Shown piece by piece: positions 1 through 6,467 of a stretch of 6,467 nucleotides of DNA. Every line of letters starts with the position of its first letter. The stretch's first letter is position 1. The DNA is taken from assembly GCA_002708885.1 (NCBI GenBank), contig PAPL01000048.1:1-6467 (forward strand), read 5' to 3'. This stretch comes from Verrucomicrobiales bacterium (lineage in GTDB: Bacteria > Verrucomicrobiota > Verrucomicrobiia > Verrucomicrobiales > DEV007). Position numbers and translations under genes: made by a program. Below the pieces are notes generated by a model. That model was not told the DNA's origin and made no database searches. It saw only the letters and a list, made by a program, of their open reading frames with translations.

Positions 1-2496
1 GTTGCGGAGTATTCAGGTTTTGGAACTGGTGGTAATGACAATCAGCTCTCTGTAGGAATTACCCAGGACAATACTTTTCTTTGGTCCCGGGAGTACAAGG
101 GTTCAATCGAATCAAAATATGCTGTTGAGTATGGACTATTAAGGCCACTCCCTCCCGGATCTTACAAACTCACATGGTATGATAAGAAAAGGAAAGAGGC
201 CGGGTACAGAGACATCAAAATAAACGAACTGCCGCCTCCGAACAGCAACACTTCATGGACAGTTTTTATTTATGGGCATGGAGACAGTAATCTTACTCTC
301 AATTTATTAGAGGATATAAACGAAATGATTGCTGCTGGAGGAAGTGATAATTTTAAAATTGTACTTCTTGCCGACTTCGATTCTACCAGTACCGAGGCAC
401 TCAAAGATTCTGAACTTCCAAGAGAATATTGGGACAAAGTGATCAGGATTGTAATTGATAAGGACGGTCCTAATGTTGTGGAAGTTCTTCCTGAGAAGGA
501 CCTAGATGATCCTAAGGAGTTGGAGGAATTTCTTGATTGGGGAATGAGTAACAGTAACTCTGACAGGTACGGGTTAGTTTTGTGGGACCATGGGGGTCAG
601 TGGGAAGGATTTGGTCAGGACACGAGTGATGGAAAGGGCTGGGCAAGAGGAGTTTCAATGTGGACTTCCGATATTAAGGATGTGATAAGCGAATCTTTGA
701 AAAATAATAATGTTAAAAAATTTGATTTCATATCTTTCGACACATGCTTAATGGGTGGCGCTGAGCAGTTAGTCGACTTTCATGAGCTTTGTGATCTTTA
801 TATAGCGAATCCGGAAATTGATTATGGAGATGGCTGGGACTATGCGTCCACGATGGCCTTTTTACGGAGCCAGCCCGACATAAGCATGACTGAATTTGCA
901 AAGGTAGAGGCCGATTTCTGGAACTTTCATCACCAGCAAGCTGCGGACCGCGGTTTTAAGGTCCATGTGAGTTATGACATGAATTTATTTCCAGCCTACA
1001 ATGCCAAACTGAAGGCTTTCACCGGAGAGCTGGTGCGGGCCGTCCAGAACAATGCGGTTGATATGTCGTCAATGGCTAAGCTCAGACGAGAGTCCCTGCC
1101 TTATAGTTTGGCCAGTCCTAGAGTCGGGCAGTCCACGATCACTGATTACATTGATCTTGGAAACTTTGCTTTTGAGCTTTCAAGGATCGCTCCTGAGCCC
1201 CTTGGTTCCGTTTCACTGGACTTAGTGGATGCCATTAATGAGCTCATTATAGCTAAATCACTTGGGACTGAGAGGCAGCATGCCATTGGACTTTCCATTT
1301 ACTATCCGATTGACGGAAAATATAGTCAATTATACAGCCGCGATGAGACGTGGACCATTAACGGTAAGAGTCATAGGATAAGGCAAAACTTTCTTCAGGA
1401 ATCTTATGGTGGTGATAACTGGAAGAAATACCTTTCCGCAGTTCAGGGCATTAACATCAGTGATGTTGCTCCACCGAAAATTGAAACTCCCGAGCCGACC
1501 GCAATTCCCGGGCTCCCCGAAGAATCTATTCCTGAGGAGGTCGAAGATAATGATGCGATCCTTGCATCCACCAATAGTCCCGCTGTTATGAATTTTGAAG
1601 TTCTCGAGGGGGACGATGCTTACTCGGCAAGAGCCGCGCTGGTCATTGATGAAACATTTGATAATCAGGAGCAATATATTTTTCTTGGAGAAATTGATAG
1701 TGGCATACTGGACGGGATCGGAAAATACGAACTGGAATGGGATGCCAGAATGCCCATGATTTCTTTGACCGATTCGGAAGTTCAGGACCCGGTATTTCTG
1801 GGCGGATATGCCTGGGACCCGGGATCAAATATTCATATCAGTTTTGCTGATTACTTGGCTCCAGGAGCGGAGGAAGTTGTTCCGCTTATCCTTTTCACAG
1901 AATTTGATGAATTTGGTTATGGTATTGTCGATACGGTTCTGGAAGATACTATAGACACTGACGGCCTTGAGGAATATGCTTTATCTCCGCGCGAATATAC
2001 TAGAGGCTTTGAGCCTGGCGGTACTATCTGGCCAGTCTACTATACAGAGACACTCCAGGATGGTGAATACGTGTCGGATTTCAGTTCATTTGAAGAAGTG
2101 GCAATAGTCATTCCGGAGACTGGCACAGACGGTCTAGAGATTAGTGATCGGAAAGTGGCAAATGGAACTTACGGAGTCGCTCTTCAGACTTATGATTATT
2201 TTGAGAATGAAAGTGACTTGATTACGTTCTTGGTGAATGTCACTAAAGATCAGCCCGTTGATACATTCCCATTGCCGGAAATAAAAATCATTAGAGAGGA
2301 CCAGGAAATGGTTGTCTCATGGTCATCTGATTCTGACGTTTACATTCTCCAGGTCAGTAATAATCTGGTTTCTAGCGAGTGGCAATCTGTGGATAAGAAC
2401 GAACTTGATGTCGCTGATGGTCAATTTATTTTGAGGCATGGCATTGAGGACAGAGCATTGTTCTATCGCTTGGTGCGACCCGTCCCAATTAGATGA
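1..2496 (+). CDS. Clostripain-like (C11) secreted cysteine peptidase, 5'-truncated by the window
   Basis: The frame is open from base 1 to the TGA at 2494-2496 (831 visible codons), so the true start lies left of the window. The ATG at 325 is not the start, because the first strand of the caspase-like fold (TSWTVFIYGHGDSNL, 250-294) lies before it. Visible order: a beta-rich N-terminal segment (codons 1-80, with PPGSYKLTWYD), the C11 domain (about 85-482), an acidic/proline-rich linker (about 488-520), a long beta-rich region (about 521-765), and a short C-terminal module with LQVSNNL and FYRLVRP. The catalytic dyad is visible: His at 589-591 in LVLWDHGGQW and Cys at 745-747 in SFDTCLMGG. The Asp two residues before the Cys and the later GDGWDY fit the family's basic-residue S1 pocket, so cleavage after Arg or Lys is plausible (family knowledge). 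The product is probably extracellular or surface-attached, but its signal peptide is outside the window. It overlaps the next gene by 4 bases. Confidence 0.9.
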   Translation, partial: VAEYSGFGTGGNDNQLSVGITQDNTFLWSREYKGSIESKYAVEYGLLRPLPPGSYKLTWYDKKRKEAGYRDIKINELPPPNSNTSWTVFIYGHGDSNLTLNLLEDINEMIAAGGSDNFKIVLLADFDSTSTEALKDSELPREYWDKVIRIVIDKDGPNVVEVLPEKDLDDPKELEEFLDWGMSNSNSDRYGLVLWDHGGQWEGFGQDTSDGKGWARGVSMWTSDIKDVISESLKNNNVKKFDFISFDTCLMGGAEQLVDFHELCDLYIANPEIDYGDGWDYASTMAFLRSQPDISMTEFAKVEADFWNFHHQQAADRGFKVHVSYDMNLFPAYNAKLKAFTGELVRAVQNNAVDMSSMAKLRRESLPYSLASPRVGQSTITDYIDLGNFAFELSRIAPEPLGSVSLDLVDAINELIIAKSLGTERQHAIGLSIYYPIDGKYSQLYSRDETWTINGKSHRIRQNFLQESYGGDNWKKYLSAVQGINISDVAPPKIETPEPTAIPGLPEESIPEEVEDNDAILASTNSPAVMNFEVLEGDDAYSARAALVIDETFDNQEQYIFLGEIDSGILDGIGKYELEWDARMPMISLTDSEVQDPVFLGGYAWDPGSNIHISFADYLAPGAEEVVPLILFTEFDEFGYGIVDTVLEDTIDTDGLEEYALSPREYTRGFEPGGTIWPVYYTETLQDGEYVSDFSSFEEVAIVIPETGTDGLEISDRKVANGTYGVALQTYDYFENESDLITFLVNVTKDQPVDTFPLPEIKIIREDQEMVVSWSSDSDVYILQVSNNLVSSEWQSVDKNELDVADGQFILRHGIEDRALFYRLVRPVPIR

Positions 2497-3200
2497 AACT
2501 TTTTCGATTAGTCTGTCTGATCCTTTTTTTTGGACTTCAGGCTCTGACTGCTGAAATTCCTAGAACCAATGAGCCTGACCAGAGGGTTCAGGCAGAAGGA
2601 AAGGGATGGAAGCTTGAGAAAGCAGTAATTAAAGATAATGAACGACCTCGGATCTTATTGATAGGGGATTCAATTCTGAATGGTTATGCCCGTCATGTGA
2701 TCAAAAAACTAAGAGGTAAAGCGTATGTGGATATCTGGGTCAATCCTTATCATCAGTCAGGAGGCCTGAACAAAATATTGGCTCTTGTCTTATCTGAGGG
2801 CCCTTATGATTTAGTTCATTTTAATATCGGACTGCATGGATGGCAGGAAGGAAGAATAAAAAAGGGAACGTTTGTTCCTTTGACTAAAGATTATGTTAGA
2901 GTCATCAAATCAGAGGCACCGGAAGCTAAGGTTGTATGGGCAAATACTACTCCGGTGACCGTGAAAGATAATGTTAAGGAACTGGATCCAGAAATTAATC
3001 CGACCATCATTGAGCATAACAAAATGGCAGATTCCATAATGAAAGAAATGGGCATTCCGATTAATGACTTCTATTCCGTTCTAAATAAGAACCGGACCCT
3101 GGCAAAGGGCGACCGGTTCCATTGGACTGGCCCTGCCTATTCAATATTGGGAGAAATGGTGGTCAAATCTGCGGAGCGTGAAATCCTTTCCGGGCCTTAA
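2493..3200 (+). CDS. Secreted SGNH/GDSL-family hydrolase (esterase-like)
   Basis: This 235-residue protein has a Sec signal peptide (K2, R5, hydrophobic core 6-18, probable cleavage after LTA at residue 20). The SGNH blocks are recognisable. LLIGDSI gives the nucleophile Ser60, VHFNIGLHGW (108-117) supplies the block III Asn111, and DRFHWTG gives Asp207 and His210. VVWANTTPV (147-155) and GIPINDFY (187-194) also match the PVC-type SGNH proteins I know. Members hydrolyse ester bonds, often acetyl groups on sugars; the substrate here is unknown. The length is normal for a single-domain member. The start is the ATG that overlaps the peptidase stop as ATGA. No Shine-Dalgarno is visible, so translation is probably coupled to the peptidase gene. 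Block III reads GLHGW where related proteins, as I recall them, have GLHD; Asn111 is kept, so activity is still expected. Confidence 0.87.
   Translation: MKLFRLVCLILFFGLQALTAEIPRTNEPDQRVQAEGKGWKLEKAVIKDNERPRILLIGDSILNGYARHVIKKLRGKAYVDIWVNPYHQSGGLNKILALVLSEGPYDLVHFNIGLHGWQEGRIKKGTFVPLTKDYVRVIKSEAPEAKVVWANTTPVTVKDNVKELDPEINPTIIEHNKMADSIMKEMGIPINDFYSVLNKNRTLAKGDRFHWTGPAYSILGEMVVKSAEREILSGP
3089..3119. other. Inverted repeat (potential hairpin) inside the SGNH hydrolase gene
   Basis: GAACCGG (3089-3095) is the exact reverse complement of CCGGTTC (3113-3119). A second inner stem, CCCT (3097-3100) with AGGG (3106-3109), closes a 5-base GGCAA loop. A 1-by-3 internal loop separates the stems, giving 11 base pairs in all. 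It overlaps the codons of the catalytic Asp-x-x-His block. No T-run follows, so it does not look like a terminator. It may be a by-product of coding sequence. Confidence 0.45.
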
Positions 3201-3215
3201 CATTTCTTAACATTT
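3196..3215. repeat. Perfect 10-bp tandem duplication across the hydrolase stop codon
   Basis: CTTAACATTT occurs twice back to back (3196-3205 and 3206-3215). The TAA stop of the SGNH hydrolase (3198-3200) lies in the first copy. The second copy and an AT-rich stretch (TTAATTAA at 3215-3222) fill most of the short gap before the next gene. It looks like a small slippage duplication. The two copies alone do not make an obvious operator or terminator. Confidence 0.6.
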
Positions 3216-3236
3216 TAATTAAAGAGTCTCGCGTTG

Positions 3237-3977
3237 ATGATCGAAAAGACGAGTTGGGGTCAGGAAAGAAAGGCGATGCAGGATATTCATCGTGAACTGA
3301 CTGGAGATGAACTGGGGTCCTGGAATTATAGGATGTATGAACCTGTATCAGGAACTGCCACTTTGAGCTCTGAGAGGAATGAGAAATTAACAGATTATAA
3401 AGAAAGATGGGAGACAGCTCACAATTATGTAGAGTCAAACGAAGACAGAATGCTTTCAGATTGCTGGAATAATCTGCCAGAATTGTCACCTTTGCGGACC
3501 GGCGGGAGTGAAAATTTCTACATGATGTGGACCCGGCAAACTCGCAACAGAAGGGCCCTTGCTACGGTCGATGCTACCTGCGGAATAATACATTCTATAA
3601 TATTGGCTGATCATTTTAATGAGACAGGTTTTGAACCTAAAAGTGATAGGTTTGCAGTTTATAGAGACCATATCAAATGGATCATGTCAGGGGCCGAATC
3701 TCAGTACATAAAGAAATGGTCCAAGGACTATTTGAGGTGCAAAAACAACGCAAAGAATCCAGATCTGATCTTATTGGAAATTATTTCAGCATATGATTTT
3801 CTCAGCGCTAATTGTATTGATGGTGATCCTAGTCAAATTCCCAGCCCAACAAATATAAAGAATTATATTCTCGATAAGAATCAAAAAGAAAAATCAGTTG
3901 ATCCTCATATTATTACTGATGCCGTCTGGGAAGAGAAAATGAACATGGCATCCAAGTTCATTCCTCTAATTTGTTAG
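3237..3977 (+). CDS. Hypothetical protein, probably soluble and cytoplasmic
   Basis: I do not recognise this 246-residue protein. An in-frame TAA at 3216-3218 limits the start to TTG 3234 or ATG 3237. I chose the ATG; a weak purine run (AAAGAG, 3221-3226) lies 10 bases before it and 7 before the TTG. There is no signal peptide or transmembrane segment, unlike both upstream genes. The composition is polar and rich in Trp, Asn, Lys and Glu. The middle (about residues 90-195) looks mostly helical, with a conserved-looking stretch ENFYMMWTRQTRNRRA and later AVYRDHIKWIM. Five cysteines are scattered, the last being the C-terminal residue, and they form no metal-binding pattern. The gene lies 36 bases after the hydrolase gene on the same strand and could be co-transcribed with it. 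Its stop is 21 bases from that of the convergent gene. Length, lack of a better overlapping frame and tight packing support a real gene; function is unknown. Confidence 0.65.
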   Translation: MIEKTSWGQERKAMQDIHRELTGDELGSWNYRMYEPVSGTATLSSERNEKLTDYKERWETAHNYVESNEDRMLSDCWNNLPELSPLRTGGSENFYMMWTRQTRNRRALATVDATCGIIHSIILADHFNETGFEPKSDRFAVYRDHIKWIMSGAESQYIKKWSKDYLRCKNNAKNPDLILLEIISAYDFLSANCIDGDPSQIPSPTNIKNYILDKNQKEKSVDPHIITDAVWEEKMNMASKFIPLIC

Positions 3978-3998
3978 TTTAAATCAGTGTAGTTATAA

Positions 3999-6272
3999 TT
4001 ATTTACTGACTACTTTGATTGATCCCCAATAACCGAACTCGTTTCGCCAATCATTGGCCTTATTCTCCAGTACAAGAGGAATTTTCTTGCCGGCATACTC
4101 AGAGAGATCTAGGTCAAATTCCAACCACTGGTCCTTCACTTCTGAATTACCAACGATTTGATCATAGATGACTTTTTTCCCCGCTCTCACACGCAACTGC
4201 CAGTCCCCATGAGCGTGATAACTTGCTTTGACTTTGAGTACAGTCTTTTTACCGCTTGGCACTTCAAGTTCACGATAAATTTCACAGGGTACAGTCTTAT
4301 CCTTTGGATGAGTTTGAACTGCTATCTCATTACGGAAACTCTTTATTGGCCTTACGCCGCCTTCTCCTACGTTTCTTACATTAAACCCAGGTGCAATTTT
4401 TTGAATGTGTTTTTGCCATGAAGGATCAGGTCCTGATTTATTCGCGGATTTTTTTACAGCCATCCTGCGTGGAACGAGCTCCTGAAGTAGAGGAATTTTG
4501 CCTGAAACAGCAAGGGTCAAAGCTTTTGCTGAATGCTCAGGAACCATTGGTTCGATTGAATACCATAGCATCCTTGGAATGTTATGATCATTGGCATCCT
4601 TTTCATGCTTAACCAATTCAGTGAGTACGGGCCAACGTTTGTCAAATTCCATTCGCTGAGTCGCTGCGGCCAGATACACCCGGACAACGGCTGATGGATC
4701 ATTAGTTGCCATTGAGGTGAATTTTTTACATGCTTCAGCGGAGGGATTTTTACTTTCACAAAGCAATTGAATGGTCCAAGCCCTTACATATTCGTCATCG
4801 TGATCCAATAGTTTGAGCATTTGTTTTTCGTCTAAGGATCCGATCACATGCATGGCCCACAGTGCTCTGAGGCGTTTGCCTGGGGTCTTAGCTGAATTAA
4901 ATAAATTATTTAGGCTCTCCTCGACCTTAGTCCTATTTAGTTTGCCCGCAGTGGCACGGCTGTGCAGAAGGACCCTTGCATGACGAACGTACCAATCATT
5001 TGAATGGTTTTGCATCTCGGCAAGTTCGAGATCGGAAAGTTTGGGAAGGTTCGGCCGCTCTATTTTTTTGGCATTCTTCGGCATGATCCGGTAAACTCTT
5101 CCACTGTCTGGGAAATTGATTGCGTTACCACATACGTCAGTGTCATGCCAATCAAGGATATAGACTCCGCCATCCGGGCCAATTTCCACGCTGAATCCTA
5201 CCCAAGCCAGATCGTTAACCGGAAGGAAATCGGAACCGTGCCGGCCTATGTATCCTGATCCTTTTCTTTGCATAAAATCAATCAGGACTTCGTGCTGATG
5301 AATGTTACACATGAATAATTGGTCTCTATATGATGCAGGAAAAGTATCAGCTAAGTAGAACCTAGCTCCTCCATGAGCAGACAAATGGCGGTGGTCTCTG
5401 ATCGTTTCAATTGGCTTGTAAACGTACGGATTTTTATGGGGTTTACTCTGTTTAGTGAAATACCCTCCCTGGACAATATGAAAGAGATGAGGAATTACGC
5501 AGCACGTTGCAAATCCCTGTCCAACATCATTGAAATCAAACCCCCATGGATTAGACAGACCATGCGCAAAGACTTCGAATTCTTTTTTTACAGGATGAAA
5601 TCTCCATATGCCTCCATCAATGAACTTCCTCTGATCTTTGGGCGTTCCTGGCTTGCCGACATAAGACTGTGTGAATACACCATGACATCCATAAAGCCAT
5701 CCGTCAGGACCCCAAATAAAACTATTTAAGGTTTCATGTCTGTCTTGAATTCCCCATCCGTCTAAAAGTATTTGAGGCTCACCGTCCGGTTTATCGTCTC
5801 CGTTATTATCAGGAATGAAAAGTAAGTTTGGAGGAGTCCCAACATAGACTCCGCCAAATCCTGTCGCGATGCCTGAAGAGAATGGAAGTTTGTCGGTAAA
5901 AAGTTTTTTAGTATCAAAAACTCCATCGCTATCAGTATCTTCAAGGATTTGAATTTTAGTACCTTCGCCTTTTTTGTGGGAACGTCTGTTTACATAATTG
6001 CCATTTTCTACAGTCCATATTCTACCTTTGTCATCAAAGCAAAAAGCAATTGGTTCCGCGATGTCAGGTTCGGCCGCGTAAATTGAAACTTCGAAACCTT
6101 TCGGTATGGACATCTTTGCAACTGCCTCTTTTGGTTTCAGGAATGGCGCATTGCTTGTTTTGTGCTGCCTTTTTTGTAGAAACATTGTCAGAATGTCCGA
6201 TTTTTGGGCGGAAGAGAAATTGATAAGCATTGCCATGGAGAGCAATGTGATTAGGACGTTTTTTGTTTTCAT
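3999..6272 (-). CDS. Secreted PVC-type 'membrane-bound dehydrogenase' beta-propeller protein with HEAT-like and C-terminal beta-sandwich regions
   Basis: This 757-residue protein has a signal peptide (K2, K4, hydrophobic 6-18, cleavage after SSA at residue 22). From PKGFEVSIYAAEPDIAEP (57-74) it matches the propeller domain known as TIGR02604 or DUF7133, abundant in Planctomycetota and Verrucomicrobiota and related to glucose/sorbosone dehydrogenases. Two Asp-rich calcium-type loops are visible: EDTDSDGVFD (111-120) and DNNGDDKPDG (155-164). Other family segments are GPDGWLYGCHG (188-198), DHRHLSAHGG (293-302) and the propeller end GPDGGVYILDWHD (365-377). Residues about 410-600 are helical and HEAT-like (for example DDEYVRAWTIQLL). 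Residues about 640-757 look like a galactose-binding-type beta-sandwich (HGDWQLRV, DLSEYAGKKIPL, NEFGYWGSI), perhaps carbohydrate-binding. No CxxCH heme site is present, although many relatives carry one in the same chain. ATG 6272 directly abuts the upstream stop and no Shine-Dalgarno is visible, so coupled translation is likely. Dehydrogenase activity is a family label, not shown here. Confidence 0.88.
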   Translation of the reverse strand: MKTKNVLITLLSMAMLINFSSAQKSDILTMFLQKRQHKTSNAPFLKPKEAVAKMSIPKGFEVSIYAAEPDIAEPIAFCFDDKGRIWTVENGNYVNRRSHKKGEGTKIQILEDTDSDGVFDTKKLFTDKLPFSSGIATGFGGVYVGTPPNLLFIPDNNGDDKPDGEPQILLDGWGIQDRHETLNSFIWGPDGWLYGCHGVFTQSYVGKPGTPKDQRKFIDGGIWRFHPVKKEFEVFAHGLSNPWGFDFNDVGQGFATCCVIPHLFHIVQGGYFTKQSKPHKNPYVYKPIETIRDHRHLSAHGGARFYLADTFPASYRDQLFMCNIHQHEVLIDFMQRKGSGYIGRHGSDFLPVNDLAWVGFSVEIGPDGGVYILDWHDTDVCGNAINFPDSGRVYRIMPKNAKKIERPNLPKLSDLELAEMQNHSNDWYVRHARVLLHSRATAGKLNRTKVEESLNNLFNSAKTPGKRLRALWAMHVIGSLDEKQMLKLLDHDDEYVRAWTIQLLCESKNPSAEACKKFTSMATNDPSAVVRVYLAAATQRMEFDKRWPVLTELVKHEKDANDHNIPRMLWYSIEPMVPEHSAKALTLAVSGKIPLLQELVPRRMAVKKSANKSGPDPSWQKHIQKIAPGFNVRNVGEGGVRPIKSFRNEIAVQTHPKDKTVPCEIYRELEVPSGKKTVLKVKASYHAHGDWQLRVRAGKKVIYDQIVGNSEVKDQWLEFDLDLSEYAGKKIPLVLENKANDWRNEFGYWGSIKVVSK

Positions 6273-6467
6273 TTAAGGTAGTTTTGTTTGTTCTTCAGTT
6301 TGCAGATACTTTATCAACGCGAAGAAATCTTCTGTAGGAATTGTTTCAAGTATACCTTCCGGCATCATGGATAAGGGTAACTTTTGTCGTTCTTTAATAT
6401 TTTCTTTAGGTATTATTTCCTTTCCGGCAACCATTTTCAATACAACTTTCTGAGAGTCCTCTTCTCC
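6273..6467 (-). CDS. C-terminal end of a PVC-type heme-binding (cytochrome c-like) protein, truncated by the window
   Basis: Only the last 64 codons and the TAA (6275-6273) are inside the window; the gene continues past the right edge. The segment begins GEEDSQKVVLKMVAGKEI and continues with PKENIKERQKLPLSMMPEG and a final helix FFALIKYLQT. This matches the end of the Planctomycetes/Verrucomicrobia heme-binding domain (TIGR02603 type), in which a CxxCH lies upstream and a Met-Pro near the end is the likely distal heme ligand. The visible MMPEG fits that; the CxxCH itself would lie outside the window. Its stop is immediately followed by the ATG of the beta-propeller gene, so the two genes almost certainly share a transcript. 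The full protein could carry its own propeller domain. Confidence 0.75.
   Translation of the reverse strand, partial: GEEDSQKVVLKMVAGKEIIPKENIKERQKLPLSMMPEGILETIPTEDFFALIKYLQTEEQTKLP

Noticed and set aside
325..327. ATG as the start of the peptidase gene
   Set aside because: The frame stays open to base 1 and the first core strand of the C11 domain lies before this ATG.
1330..1828. Minus-strand and alternate-frame open stretches inside the peptidase gene
   Set aside because: They are opposite or out of frame with a clearly coding peptidase sequence and show no domain features of their own.
2493..2552. Lipoprotein signal at Cys8 of the SGNH hydrolase
   Set aside because: The Cys lies inside the hydrophobic core, too close to the N-terminus and without a lipobox; an ordinary signal peptide ending near residue 20 fits better.
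3163..3489. A 108-codon minus-strand frame
   Set aside because: It lies opposite the end of the SGNH gene and the start of the next gene, shows no recognisable features, and the + strand frames fit the packing better.
3984..4009. TCAGT...ACTGA inverted repeat between the convergent genes as a bidirectional terminator
   Set aside because: It has only a 5-bp stem with a 16-base loop, no G/C-rich core and no flanking T-run.
5684..5685. The GCH at residues 195-197 of the propeller protein as a heme-attachment site
   Set aside because: There is no Cys three residues before the Cys-His, so the CxxCH pattern is absent; the segment is a normal part of the propeller family.
4158..5944. Several frames of 60-118 codons opposite or out of phase with the propeller gene
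   Set aside because: The propeller protein matches a known family along its length here; the others lack motifs and look like shadows.

Overview
The window looks like chromosomal DNA from a bacterium of the PVC group (Verrucomicrobiota/Planctomycetota), more likely Verrucomicrobiota. Two clues point there. The gene on the right encodes the 'putative membrane-bound dehydrogenase' beta-propeller family that is expanded in these phyla, and the end of a PVC-type heme-binding protein lies directly upstream of it. The large peptidase on the left ends in a short domain with 'LQVSNNL...W' and 'FYRLVRP' motifs, a tail I associate with secreted verrucomicrobial proteins. Base composition is moderate (low-to-mid forties percent G+C by eye, not counted). 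Shine-Dalgarno sequences are weak or absent at every visible start.

Layout. On the + strand, 1-2496 is the 3' part of a clostripain-like (C11) cysteine peptidase gene whose start lies left of the window. It overlaps by four bases (ATGA) a small secreted SGNH/GDSL hydrolase gene (2493-3200). After a 36-base gap comes a gene of unknown function (3237-3977). On the - strand, converging on that gene with only 21 bases between the stop codons, is a secreted beta-propeller/HEAT-like/beta-sandwich protein (3999-6272). Its start codon directly abuts the stop codon of the preceding - strand gene, of which only the last 64 codons are visible (6273-6467). Those 64 codons match the end of the PVC heme-binding cytochrome-like domain.

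How the genes may work together. The left cluster pairs an extracellular protease with an esterase-type hydrolase, both exported, which suits degradation or remodelling of extracellular glycoprotein or polysaccharide. That is inference; no substrate can be read from the sequence. The right cluster pairs a predicted sugar or polyol dehydrogenase-like propeller with a heme-domain protein, which suits periplasmic oxidation with electron transfer to a c-type heme.

The window is densely coding. It has no gene-free stretch over 300 bases and no tRNA, rRNA, CRISPR array, insertion sequence or convincing promoter or terminator. I do not see a clearly new multi-gene system. The least explained item is the unknown gene at 3237-3977.
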